Source of the DNA: Phycisphaerales bacterium
GTDB lineage: Bacteria; Planctomycetota; Phycisphaerae; Phycisphaerales; SM1A02
Assembly (NCBI GenBank): GCA_020345805.1
Contig: CP070772.1
Coordinates: 1,932,675 to 1,966,527, forward strand
Direction of reading: 5' to 3'
DNA length: 33,853 nt
The notes below the pieces were generated by a model. It was not told the DNA's origin. It did no database searches and worked only from the letters and a program-made list of their open reading frames with translations. Position numbers and translations under genes: made by a program. Shown one piece after another: positions 14,868 to 22,430 of this stretch. Position 1 is the first letter of the stretch. Each line of letters opens with the position of its first letter.

Positions 14868-15671
14868 GTGAACATCGCGCTCATCCAGTTCGACATCGTC
14901 TGGGAAGACAAGCAGGCCAACCACCGGATCATTGAGGGCATGGTCGATGATGCGGATATCGCCCCCGGCACGTTCGTCCTGCTGCCGGAACTTTCCGACA
15001 CCGGATTCAGCCTCGACGTGAAGAAGATCGCGGACGAGATGTCCACCGCCTGGGCTGCGGATCTGGCCCGAAGCCGGGGGATCTGGCTGCAGACCGGTTA
15101 CGCAGTACGCGGTCCCGGCGGCAAAGGGCGGAACTGCGCGACCCTCTTCGCGCCCTCGGGCGAGACGATCGGAACCTACGAGAAAGTGCATCCGTTCAGC
15201 TACGGCCGGGAGCTCGATCACTACGGCAGTGGCGATCACCTGACCCTGCGCCGCCTGGAGGAGATCCCGGGTCGGCCGACGGTTTGCCCGCTGATCTGCT
15301 ACGACCTGCGCTTCGCGGAACTGTGGAGGCTGGGGGTGCTTGCGGGAGCGGAAGTCTTCACTATCGGCGCGAACTGGCCGGATCCGAGGCAACAGCACTG
15401 GCGCACGCTGCTCATCGCTCGGGCCATCGAGAACCTGGCGTACGTGGTGGCGGTGAACCGCACCGGCTCTGATCCGCATCTGCGCTACGTGGGGGGCTCG
15501 ATGATCATATCCCCGCGGGGCGAGGTTCTCGCGGAGGCGGGCGAGGAGCCTGCGGTGCTCCGGGCAGTGGTGGACCTGGAAGCGCTGCGCAAGTGGCGAG
15601 ATGAGTTCGGAGCCTTGGCCGACATCCACCGCGATCTGCTCGGCTCAATACGCATTGACGGCCAGGTGTGA
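14868..15671 (+). CDS. Carbon-nitrogen hydrolase, omega-amidase-like
   Basis: This 267-residue single-domain nitrilase-superfamily enzyme has the full Glu-Lys-Cys triad: E41 in LLPELSDTGFS, K106 in YEKVHPFSYGRE and C144 in LICYDLRFAE. LICYDLRF and FSYGRE are typical of the omega-amidase/YafV/Nit2 group. That group hydrolyses alpha-ketoglutaramate or alpha-ketosuccinamate, linked to methionine salvage or repair of transamination products. The substrate is inferred by motif only. GTG at 14868 starts NIALIQFD directly at the first strand. A 9-bp imperfect stem (15698-15723) lies downstream without a T-run. The next gene is 122 bp away on the same strand and has its own promoter. Confidence 0.9.
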   Translation: MNIALIQFDIVWEDKQANHRIIEGMVDDADIAPGTFVLLPELSDTGFSLDVKKIADEMSTAWAADLARSRGIWLQTGYAVRGPGGKGRNCATLFAPSGETIGTYEKVHPFSYGRELDHYGSGDHLTLRRLEEIPGRPTVCPLICYDLRFAELWRLGVLAGAEVFTIGANWPDPRQQHWRTLLIARAIENLAYVVAVNRTGSDPHLRYVGGSMIISPRGEVLAEAGEEPAVLRAVVDLEALRKWRDEFGALADIHRDLLGSIRIDGQV

Positions 15672-15712
15672 AATGGCGGCGAGCTTCCGGCGGGAAAGGT
15701 GCCTGCCTGCTG

Positions 15713-15742
15713 TTGCAGGTGCCGGGGGCGAGGCCTTAGACT
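15713..15742 (+). promoter_or_regulatory. Possible promoter of the sigma-like gene
   Basis: TTGCAG (15713-15718), 18-nt spacer, TAGACT (15737-15742). It would give a leader of about 45 nt ending in GGGGAG and the ATG at 15794. The -35 box overlaps the arm of an inverted repeat (15698-15723). Confidence 0.4.
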
Positions 15743-15793
15743 CCGCGCATTAATCAGGGAGACCGCAGTGCTGAGCTGACGGGGAGATGCCGG

Positions 15794-16384
15794 ATGGAAT
15801 CGGACCGATTGAGCACGACGCTTGACCACACCAGTCGCACGCACCGCAGAACGGCCTTGTCCAGGCTGCGGCAAGCATACTTCGCCCAGGGCCGGGAGAG
15901 CGTCCAACGATACGGAATCCGCTTCGACGATGTGCTCGTCCACCTCTGGAGAGCACGGCACACCGAGCGGGCTTTCTCCCTGAGAGCGGTCAGATACGTT
16001 GATGATCTGGTCCATGCCGTGGCCTGCACCCACAACCTCGGGGTCGCGTGGCGCGACCTCTCGGAGTACTACGAGCGGCCGCTCATCCGGCACTGCCGGC
16101 ACTGGCTGGAGGAACCGGCCGCAACCCTCTTCGTGCGGCGACTGCTGACCGAGATGCGCCGGCCCGCGGGGGGCGGCCCTCGCCCGGCGCTTCCCTCTCT
16201 GAGCCACTACGGCGGCACCTGGCCGCTGCGCCGGTGGCTGGGCAATCGGGTGGTCGGTTGCCTGGCCGGTAAGACCCTCATCGTCGCCCACAGACCCCCG
16301 TCAAGCCACCTCCGCCCGCAAGTTGCCGACAATCTCCGCCGACAACTTGACAAGGACCCGCAGGGGTTTACGCTTGCGCGATAA
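15794..16384 (+). CDS. Uncharacterised protein, possibly a diverged sigma-70 region-2-like protein
   Basis: I do not recognise this 196-residue, Arg/His-rich protein firmly. Residues about 70-150 show a helical pattern like region 2 of ECF-type sigma factors: DLVHAVACTHNLGVAWRDLSEYYERPLI, then a run ending SHYGGTWPLRRWLGNRVV, similar to the Y-x-G-x-x-x-L-x-x-W-L stretch of such proteins. No helix-turn-helix of region 4 follows; the last 40 residues are a short tail. If sigma-like, it is truncated or works with another DNA-binding partner. GGGGAG 7 nt before the ATG fixes the start. tRNA-Phe begins 21 nt after the stop, and a tRNA promoter seems to lie inside its last codons. Confidence 0.55.
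   Translation: MESDRLSTTLDHTSRTHRRTALSRLRQAYFAQGRESVQRYGIRFDDVLVHLWRARHTERAFSLRAVRYVDDLVHAVACTHNLGVAWRDLSEYYERPLIRHCRHWLEEPAATLFVRRLLTEMRRPAGGGPRPALPSLSHYGGTWPLRRWLGNRVVGCLAGKTLIVAHRPPSSHLRPQVADNLRRQLDKDPQGFTLAR
16347..16374 (+). promoter_or_regulatory. tRNA-Phe promoter inside the end of the preceding CDS
   Basis: A perfect -35 TTGACA (16347-16352), 16 nt, then TACGCT (16369-16374). Predicted initiation is near 16382, about 24 nt before the tRNA. Both boxes are within codons of the sigma-like gene. A small GC hairpin (CGGGGC/GCCCCG, 16386-16402) sits between its stop and the tRNA. Confidence 0.55.
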
Positions 16385-16405
16385 GCGGGGCAACCCGCCC
16401 CGTTC

Positions 16406-16478
16406 GGCGAGATAGCTCAGTTGGTAGAGCACGGCACTGAAAATGCCGGTGTCCCCGGTTCAAGTCCGGGTCTCGCCA
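16406..16478 (+). tRNA. tRNA-Phe (GAA)
   Basis: A complete 73-nt cloverleaf: acceptor GGCGAGA with TCTCGCC, D arm GCTCAGTTGGTAGAGC, anticodon stem CGGCA/TGCCG around loop CTGAAAA (anticodon GAA), T arm CCCGGTTCAAGTCCGGG, and discriminator A. The 3' CCA is not encoded. Confidence 0.97.
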
Positions 16479-16487
16479 TAACCACGA

Positions 16488-16520
16488 CCCGCTCCCGGTC
16501 TGGGAGCGGGCGTTGTTTTT
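16488..16520 (+). terminator. Rho-independent terminator after tRNA-Phe
   Basis: A perfect 9-bp stem CCCGCTCCC / GGGAGCGGG with a 5-nt loop is followed by CGTTGTTTTT. It begins 10 nt after the tRNA. Confidence 0.9.
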
Positions 16521-16553
16521 GGCGCTGGCGCCGATGATGGAAGTGATGCCGGC

Positions 16554-17060
16554 TCACTCATCGCAGCACACACCACGCGGGGCATAGTGCTGCAGGAGGT
16601 CGTCATCGACCGAACCGGGCGTCATGCCCGGAAGCGGATAGTGCCGGCACAGCGCCCGACCGAGTGCCTCGGGCTCGGCGAGCACGAAGAACGCCGGTAC
16701 GCCGATCACGCTGGTGGCAAACCGCAGCGCCCGGGGCAGATGCCTCTGGGTGGTCGCCATCATCAGCTCATGAGTGTCGAAGCGGAGGGGCAGAATGCGG
16801 AACTGCCACGCCTGTCGACGGGTCACCAGCTCCAGTGCCCGTTCCTCGTAGACTTCCACGGAAGGATCGATGGTCCGCGTCAGGCCCGCATATTGGGCCG
16901 CCCACGCCGCTTCGATCTCCTGCGGCGGCACGCCGAACCACCGCTCGCAGATCAGACCCAAAGGCTCTCCGGTGCACTCCTGCCGCTCCAGCGCAAGACT
17001 GAGCTGCGCCGTAGTCAGTACGCCCCGGGTCACCAACAGTTGCCCCAGTCGATGCTCCAT
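16554..17060 (-). CDS. Orphan MshEN (GspE N-terminal) domain protein
   Basis: This 168-residue protein matches the N-terminal domain of type II secretion/type IV pilus ATPases (GspE/PilB/MshE). It begins RLGQLLVTRGVLTTAQLSLALERQ, the familiar G-x-L-L-x-x-x-G-x-(4)-QL-x-x-AL element. It then has a second helical part with PPQEIEAAWAAQYAGL and the block ELVTRRQAWQFRILPL, then LMMAT, like the L-(I)P-x-x-x-A-x-x-x-x-x-x-PL and MA-x-x-DP signature of the family. No Walker ATPase follows. Many MshEN domains bind cyclic di-GMP; the family-specific residues here are partly altered. AAGGAGGGG just before ATG 17060 fixes the start. It diverges from the MMPL gene. A role as a stand-alone sensor or adaptor is inference. 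Confidence 0.75.
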   Translation of the reverse strand: MEHRLGQLLVTRGVLTTAQLSLALERQECTGEPLGLICERWFGVPPQEIEAAWAAQYAGLTRTIDPSVEVYEERALELVTRRQAWQFRILPLRFDTHELMMATTQRHLPRALRFATSVIGVPAFFVLAEPEALGRALCRHYPLPGMTPGSVDDDLLQHYAPRGVCCDE

Positions 17061-17360
17061 TCCCCTCCTTCTCCTCACGCCTCCGTGGCTCATCGCTGAA
17101 CCGGACCTTCTATCGACCAGAGAATCGCCCCAAACGCGGATCCTGAGCGGATAGGCTGCCGGTCGGCGTGAGGAGACGAGGCCTGTACGGGCTGATGAGA
17201 ATGAGGTGAGTTTCCTCCGCGGCAGCAAGAATCGCCCCGTTGCCGCAGGCAGCGTAGCCGGCAATATGGAGCGGCAAATCCGGGCTTTCGCTCATGTCCA
17301 GACCGAAGGCCGATCGACCGGATCGCCGCCGCAGACCAGAGTCGATTAACCTATCGGTCC
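17061..17360. other. Divergent intergenic region, MshEN protein and MMPL exporter
   Basis: No convincing gene. An 11-bp direct repeat AGAATCGCCCC occurs at 17121-17131 and 17228-17238, and an inverted 10-bp copy lies at about 17398-17407 in the start of the MMPL gene. TAACCT (17347-17352) lies 8 nt before the MMPL ATG and may be its -10 box. A 62-codon minus-strand frame from 17295 has no ribosome-binding site. Confidence 0.4.
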
Positions 17361-20024
17361 ATGCATGAACGCCTGCGCAAAGCCCTGCTGGGGCACTGGG
17401 GGCGATTCGTCGCCCTTCATCCCGGGATGACACTCCTTGTCTGTCTTGTGCTGGCGGTATTCTGCCTGATCCTCGCTGCCGCCCGGCTGCAGTTCAGATC
17501 GGACCGCAGCGACCTGGTGGACCCGAACCTCAGTTGGAACAAGGCCTACAGCCAATACAAGCTGCTTAATCCCAGATGGGATGACCTGACGGTCTGCATC
17601 GATGGTCCGGCTGGCGAGGGGCGCGTGGATGATCTGGCGCGGCGCATCGCCGACCATGTGGTGAAAGACCAGCGCATCCTGGCTGCGGATGCCGGCTTCG
17701 ATATCGCCCAGACCGGCCCGCGACTCTTTGCGGTGGCTCCGGGAACACTTTTCGAACGAGCCTTGGCGGATCTGGAGCGGGCGAAGCGGCTGAGCGCGGC
17801 TGAGAACTCCAACGCGGCACTGGCCGTTGCCTTGGCGAGCCTGGCCTCTCAGCGGGAGGATGAAGAGGCGCTGGACGACCTTGAAACGTTCCTGCGCCCT
17901 TATCTGGAGGCCCTCAGCGCCAACGGAAGCAGGCCGGACTTCTCCTTCATTCGCCCGGACCAGAGCCGATGGCAGCCGCTGGTGAGCGAGATCGGCTCCG
18001 GGCGCCTGCGCTTCCTCCAGGTTCGATTCGACAAGACGGATGGAGGAATCGACGCCGAGAGCGAGAATCTGGCGTGGCTTCGCCAAGAGGTTGGCCGCAT
18101 CATCGAGGCTGACGATCTTCGCGATGAGATCGAATGGGGCATTACCGGAATTCCCGCCATCGAGGCCGACGAGACCAAGCAATCCATCCACGATTCGACC
18201 GTTGCCTCGGTCATCGCTTTGATCCTCATCACCTCGCTGATGCTGTTGGTTTTCCGCGGCTTCGTCGTGCCGCTTCTGGCGGCGGGATCGCTGCTGATCG
18301 GCCTGGCTCTCAGCTTCGGCTGGCTGGTGCTGGCGGTGGGTCACCTGCAACTGCTCAGCGTGGTGTTCTCCGTCATCCTGCTGGGCCTGGGCATCGATTT
18401 TGCCCTGCACCTGGTGGCCCGGCTGGAGTTGGTGCAGCATGAGCACGAGCACCTGCACACCGCGATGGCCCGGGTGTTCAGAGGCATCGGCCCGGGCATG
18501 CTCACCGGGGCGGTAACCACCGCCGCGGCGTTCGGGGCGACTGCCCTGACGGATTTCAAGGGCATGGCCGAGATGGGCATCATCGCCGGCGGCGGAATCC
18601 TGCTCTGCCTGGCGGCCATGCTCTGCGCCTTCCCCGCCGCCCTGGCGCTGACCGGGCGATGGAAGAAGATCATTCGTCACCGGCCAGGCGGCGAACTGGC
18701 GCACTTCGCGCACGGCAGGCTGGACTCGGTGGACCGCAGACCGCGCCACACGCTCTTTCTGGCCGGCATCGCCGTACTTCTCCTGGCGATCGGGGCAACG
18801 CGTGTCAAGTACGACCCCAACGTGCTCAATCTCCAGCCGCCGGGCGTGGAATCGGTCGAATGGGAGAAGCGGATCGTCGAGGACGATGCCCGCAGCGTAT
18901 GGGCCGGACTGGTTCTCGTCGCGCCGGAGCGAGCCGAGGACATGGTGGACCGCCTGCGGGCCCTGCCTGAAGTTTCCGACGTGGGGGCGATGGGGTTGCT
19001 CTTCCCGCCGGACCGCGTCGAGCGGTCTCTTCGCATCGCTCGGTTGCGCGACCAGCCCAATCCGCCGCTCGCGTCCGACCCGTCTCTGTCCGCGCTGGAA
19101 GCTCAGTTGGGGGGCGTGTCCGTGTTTCTGGAACGGGAGGCTAAGTCGGCCGATGACGATGCCGGTCGGCGACTTCTGAGCCTGGCCGGCCGAATCAGGG
19201 CGGCCACAACGATCTCGGCAGGCCTCTCACCCCTCGCGCGGGCCGAACGCGAAGCAGTGCTGGATGAGGCCTTCAGCACCGCTCGGGAAGCGTTGTCGCG
19301 TTGGCTGAGCCTGGCCCTGGCGCCCGGCCCTCCGGGGCCGGAGGACCTGCCTCCGTTCCTGCGCACGCAGTGGGCCCCGGCCCAGGACAAGTGGGTGCTG
19401 CGAGTCTATCCGGCCGACGACCGGCCGGCGGGACGGTCCATTCTGCACCCGGCGCGCCTGGGCCCGTTTGTGAAGGCGGTGCGCAGTGTTGAAGAGGGTG
19501 TGATCGGTCCCCCCGTGCAGATCCACGAGTCCAGCGAGCTCATCAAGCGGGAGTACACCAAGGCAGCCTGCTATGCGGTGGCCGCCATTCTCATACTGCT
19601 GATGCTGGACTTTCGATCGGTCGCCGACGCCCTTTGCGCCATGCTTCCGGTGTCAATCGGCTTCGTTGGGGTGTTCGGGATGCTGGGGCTGTCGAACATG
19701 CCGCTGAATTTCGCCAACATCATCGTGATGCCGCTGATCTTCGGCATCGGGGTCGATGCCGGCGTGCACATGGTCCATCGCTGGCGGCAGCAGCCGTACG
19801 GCCGGCCCGCGGGCCTCAGCGGTGCCACCGGCCGGGGAATCACCTTGACCATGCTCACCACCATGATCGGGTTCGGATGCATGCTCATCGCCGAGCACCG
19901 CGGCATCCGCTCGCTGGGATTCGTGATGGTGGTCGGGCTGGCGGTGACGCTTGCGGGGTGCTACCTGGTTCTGCCGGCGGTGCTTCGTCTCCGCGCCGCC
20001 GCTCCCACGGAAGCTCTCAGATGA
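17361..20024 (+). CDS. MMPL/RND family exporter, HpnN-like
   Basis: This 887-residue inner-membrane protein has the duplicated RND layout. TM1 is about 23-41. A first periplasmic domain (about 42-275) opens with the ARLQFRSDRSDLVDP signature. TM2-TM6 (about 278-430) follow, with GLGIDFALH in TM4. TM7 is near 475, then a second periplasmic domain (about 500-725), and TM8-TM12 with GIGVDAGVHMVHRW in TM10 near 795. The paired Asp residues in TM4 and TM10 are the proton relay of MMPL transporters. Length and the first-loop signature resemble HpnN, which moves hopanoids to the outer membrane, but no hopanoid gene is in view, so lipid export is inference. The start ATG is followed by MHERLRKAL; there is no clear Shine-Dalgarno. 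Confidence 0.87.
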   Translation: MHERLRKALLGHWGRFVALHPGMTLLVCLVLAVFCLILAAARLQFRSDRSDLVDPNLSWNKAYSQYKLLNPRWDDLTVCIDGPAGEGRVDDLARRIADHVVKDQRILAADAGFDIAQTGPRLFAVAPGTLFERALADLERAKRLSAAENSNAALAVALASLASQREDEEALDDLETFLRPYLEALSANGSRPDFSFIRPDQSRWQPLVSEIGSGRLRFLQVRFDKTDGGIDAESENLAWLRQEVGRIIEADDLRDEIEWGITGIPAIEADETKQSIHDSTVASVIALILITSLMLLVFRGFVVPLLAAGSLLIGLALSFGWLVLAVGHLQLLSVVFSVILLGLGIDFALHLVARLELVQHEHEHLHTAMARVFRGIGPGMLTGAVTTAAAFGATALTDFKGMAEMGIIAGGGILLCLAAMLCAFPAALALTGRWKKIIRHRPGGELAHFAHGRLDSVDRRPRHTLFLAGIAVLLLAIGATRVKYDPNVLNLQPPGVESVEWEKRIVEDDARSVWAGLVLVAPERAEDMVDRLRALPEVSDVGAMGLLFPPDRVERSLRIARLRDQPNPPLASDPSLSALEAQLGGVSVFLEREAKSADDDAGRRLLSLAGRIRAATTISAGLSPLARAEREAVLDEAFSTAREALSRWLSLALAPGPPGPEDLPPFLRTQWAPAQDKWVLRVYPADDRPAGRSILHPARLGPFVKAVRSVEEGVIGPPVQIHESSELIKREYTKAACYAVAAILILLMLDFRSVADALCAMLPVSIGFVGVFGMLGLSNMPLNFANIIVMPLIFGIGVDAGVHMVHRWRQQPYGRPAGLSGATGRGITLTMLTTMIGFGCMLIAEHRGIRSLGFVMVVGLAVTLAGCYLVLPAVLRLRAAAPTEALR

Positions 20025-20056
20025 TCGGCAGCGGTGGTGACTGACGGCATCGAGTC

Positions 20057-20094
20057 AGAGAAAAGCGCCAGGAAAGTCGCCTGTTCCTGACGCT
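20057..20094 (-). terminator. Terminator between convergent MMPL and M29 peptidase genes
   Basis: GCGCCAGGAA and TTCCTGACGC (20065-20074 / 20084-20093) form a 10-bp stem with a 9-nt loop. On the minus strand the odd pair is a G-U and the stem is followed by TTTTCTCT, so it serves the M29 gene best. On plus it is followed by TTCGTGGTTTTT and may work in both directions. Confidence 0.7.
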
Positions 20095-20125
20095 TCGTGG
20101 TTTTTGCGCTTTGCCGGATGCTCTC

Positions 20126-21247
20126 TCAGCCCATCAGAGCATCGGGGTTGAGCGCTTTCAGATCATCGGTGACGAACAAGCCGTCCTTCCGCACGACTTC
20201 GCCGTCGAAGATGATCTCGCCTCCGCCGTATTCCGGGCGCTGGATCAGCACCAGGTCCCAGTGGATCTCCGATTCGTTGCCGTTGGGGGCCTCGTCGTAG
20301 GCCCGGCCGGGCGTGAAGTGCAGCGAGCCGGCGACCTTCTCGTCGAAGAGGATGTCCTTCATCGCCTCCAGCACGTAAGGGTTGAAGCCGATGGCGAACT
20401 CGCCGACATACCGGGCGCCTTCATCCGTGTCGAGGATGGAGTTGAGTGCCGCGTCGTCGCCGCAGGTGGCTTCGACCACCTTCCCGTCTTTGAAGACGAG
20501 GCGGATGTTCTCGAAGGAGACACCGTTGTAGATCGTGGGCGTGTTGAAGTGGATCACGCCGTTGGCGCTGTCGCGAACGGGCGCGGTGTAGCATTCGCCG
20601 TCGGGGATATTCATCTGGCCGCAGCAGGGGACGGTGGGGATGTCCTTGATGGAGAAAGTCAGATCGGTGTCGCCGGGGCCCTTGATCTGCACCTTGTCGG
20701 TGTTGTTCATACGCTCGACCAGGGCCTGGGCGGCCTTGTCCATCCTGGCGTAATCGAGCGTGCAGACGTTGAAGTAGAAATCCTCGAATTCCTCCGTGCT
20801 CTTTTCGGCCAGCTGGGCCATGCTCGGCGTGGGCCAGCGCAGCACGCACCACTTCGTGTTCTTCACCCGCTGCTCGAAATGGACGGGGGTGAGATAGGCC
20901 TTCCCGTACTTCTTCATCTGGTCGTCGTCGATGCCGGACATCTCGCTGACGTTGTCCGACCCCCGCAGGCCGATGTACGCCTGCATCTGCTCCATGCGGT
21001 GAAGGTCACAGTCGGCCCAGACCTTGAGATTCTCGTCATCGGCGTCGGCGATGAGGGCCCGCATGACGCGGTTCTGCCGGACCGCCACATGGGGATAACC
21101 TCCCGCCTTTCGGCAGGCCCTGACCAAAGCCAGCGCCATCTCCTCGGGCGCGTCGAATATCTCGATGAGCAGGTGCTCGCCCTTCTCGATGCGGGTGGAG
21201 AAGTTGATGAGAACATCGGCCAGTTTCTCGATACGTGGATCTTGCAT
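20126..21247 (-). CDS. M29 family metallo-aminopeptidase (PepS/AmpS type)
   Basis: This 373-residue cytosolic aminopeptidase belongs to the thermophilic-type M29 family, which removes N-terminal residues using two metal ions. The expected ligand order is visible: Glu in PDGECYTAP (about 218), Glu in GEFAIG (about 283), His in GSLHFTPGRAY (about 308), and His and Asp in EIHWDLV (about 328-330). The N-terminal half has the family start KLADVLINFSTRIEKGEHLLIE. The length is slightly below the usual 400-410. It is transcribed alone, with a terminator downstream and about 220 bp to the next gene upstream. Confidence 0.9.
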   Translation of the reverse strand: MQDPRIEKLADVLINFSTRIEKGEHLLIEIFDAPEEMALALVRACRKAGGYPHVAVRQNRVMRALIADADDENLKVWADCDLHRMEQMQAYIGLRGSDNVSEMSGIDDDQMKKYGKAYLTPVHFEQRVKNTKWCVLRWPTPSMAQLAEKSTEEFEDFYFNVCTLDYARMDKAAQALVERMNNTDKVQIKGPGDTDLTFSIKDIPTVPCCGQMNIPDGECYTAPVRDSANGVIHFNTPTIYNGVSFENIRLVFKDGKVVEATCGDDAALNSILDTDEGARYVGEFAIGFNPYVLEAMKDILFDEKVAGSLHFTPGRAYDEAPNGNESEIHWDLVLIQRPEYGGGEIIFDGEVVRKDGLFVTDDLKALNPDALMG

Positions 21248-21470
21248 GGCGGTCCTTTTCCTGACTCGGATCGGTTAATCGACGCGAATTCGGCGTTGGC
21301 GATGCGCCACCGCCGGGTGTCTCTTCATCGGGGCGACGAAGGAACAACACAATAGACATTTCACCGCCCGTGTCCATCGTCGGATGCACGCATCATCACG
21401 ACATCGGCAGCGAGCGGGAGCCGACCCGCCGCGCCTCCCGGCCTCGCCCGCCATCGTGAGTGTCGCGAAT

Positions 21471-22430
21471 TTACCGCAAAGGAGCGTCCGGAGCGGTGTC
21501 AAAGAGACACCTGAGCACTTCCGGCAACGGATCGTCCGGATCGAATCCGGGCCTCAGCCAGAGGCGGCAGGACGGCTCGGCCCGCTCCGGAGAGATCCAG
21601 AACCACCCCGCGGCGCGGGAATCGGCGAAGCGCTTCCCGCTCCAGAACCCGTCGGCGGCCCGGCCGTGGGCGATGCGCCGCCCGCGGGGCGGGAACTTGT
21701 CCCACCGCTCGACATGGGAACCCAGCAGCGCCGTCTCGAAGTCGTCGGCGTCGTCGGCGTGGGAGGTGCAGATCAGTATCACGTTGGTCGCCGAGGGCAT
21801 GAACTGCTGGTAGGCCTTGCGCATGAGCTTGCGGATTCGCGGGGCTTCGTCGATGAAGCCGCTGGGCAGGCCGATGGCCAGGGTGACGTGCGAGCCGCTC
21901 CAGGGGGCGACCACCCGCACGCGTCCGAGCTCCCCTTCCACGTCGCTCTGTATGTTCAGCTCATCGCCAACGCTGGCCCGCTGGATAAAGTCGGCGGCCC
22001 CGGTGACAAAGTGCTGCATTTGCTCGTCGGTCAGTCCGTCCCGCCAGTGGATGCTGACCACGTAAGGGCGGTTGATCCTCTCCAGGTACTTGAGGCGCGA
22101 GGAGACGGTCAGCTTCTTCCGAACCGGGCGGCCGGTCTCCACTCGCTTGACGTGCAGGAAGAACTGCTGTCCTCCGACCCGGACCTGAAAGTCGCAGCGC
22201 TTGCCCTGAGGCGTGGGCACCTCGAACTCCAGATCACAGCCGCGGGAGAGCAGGCGCCGGGCCATCATCGCTTCCGCGAAGGTATCCAGGAACGCCTTGC
22301 GCCGCCGGTGGGCGCGGAGGTTCGCCGCGAGCTTGTGCAGGCAGGCGTGGCCATCCCAGGAGAGGATGTCATCCAGCACGTCCTGGTTGATCTGATCTCG
22401 AAACTGCTTCAGTCCGCCCGAGGGGCTCAT
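21471..22430 (-). CDS. Unrecognised protein with PD-(D/E)XK nuclease-like core, coupled to hflX
   Basis: This 319-residue protein is of no family I can name. Residues about 48-100 follow the restriction-endonuclease-like fold order: helix FLDTFAEAMMARRLLSRG with a Glu at 54, strand CDLEFEVP, then CDFQVRVGGQQFFLHVKR. D80 and K95 would be the PD and K of PD-(D/E)XK. The residue two before the Lys is His93 rather than Glu or Asp, so it may be inactive, bind metal differently, or only bind nucleic acid. The C-terminal half alternates strands (NVILICTSHADDADDFETALLG; RAAGWFWISPERAE). Its ATG overlaps the hflX stop in ATGA, indicating translational coupling and a shared promoter. Confidence 0.65.
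   Translation of the reverse strand: MSPSGGLKQFRDQINQDVLDDILSWDGHACLHKLAANLRAHRRRKAFLDTFAEAMMARRLLSRGCDLEFEVPTPQGKRCDFQVRVGGQQFFLHVKRVETGRPVRKKLTVSSRLKYLERINRPYVVSIHWRDGLTDEQMQHFVTGAADFIQRASVGDELNIQSDVEGELGRVRVVAPWSGSHVTLAIGLPSGFIDEAPRIRKLMRKAYQQFMPSATNVILICTSHADDADDFETALLGSHVERWDKFPPRGRRIAHGRAADGFWSGKRFADSRAAGWFWISPERAEPSCRLWLRPGFDPDDPLPEVLRCLFDTAPDAPLR

Noticed and set aside
14480..15046. 188-codon minus-strand frame overlapping the nitrilase start
   Set aside because: Opposite the nitrilase it is a shadow; only its last part overlaps the decayed membrane gene in a shifted frame.
15698..15723. 9-bp imperfect inverted repeat after the nitrilase gene as a terminator
   Set aside because: No T-run follows on plus (GGGGGCG instead) and it overlaps the likely promoter of the next gene.
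17110..17295. 62-codon minus-strand frame in the MshEN-MMPL gap
   Set aside because: No ribosome-binding site and no recognised family; might be a small gene but unsupported.
17346..18749. 467-codon minus-strand frame opposite the MMPL gene
   Set aside because: Gln/Arg/His-rich composition without domains; the plus strand has a clear 12-TM exporter.
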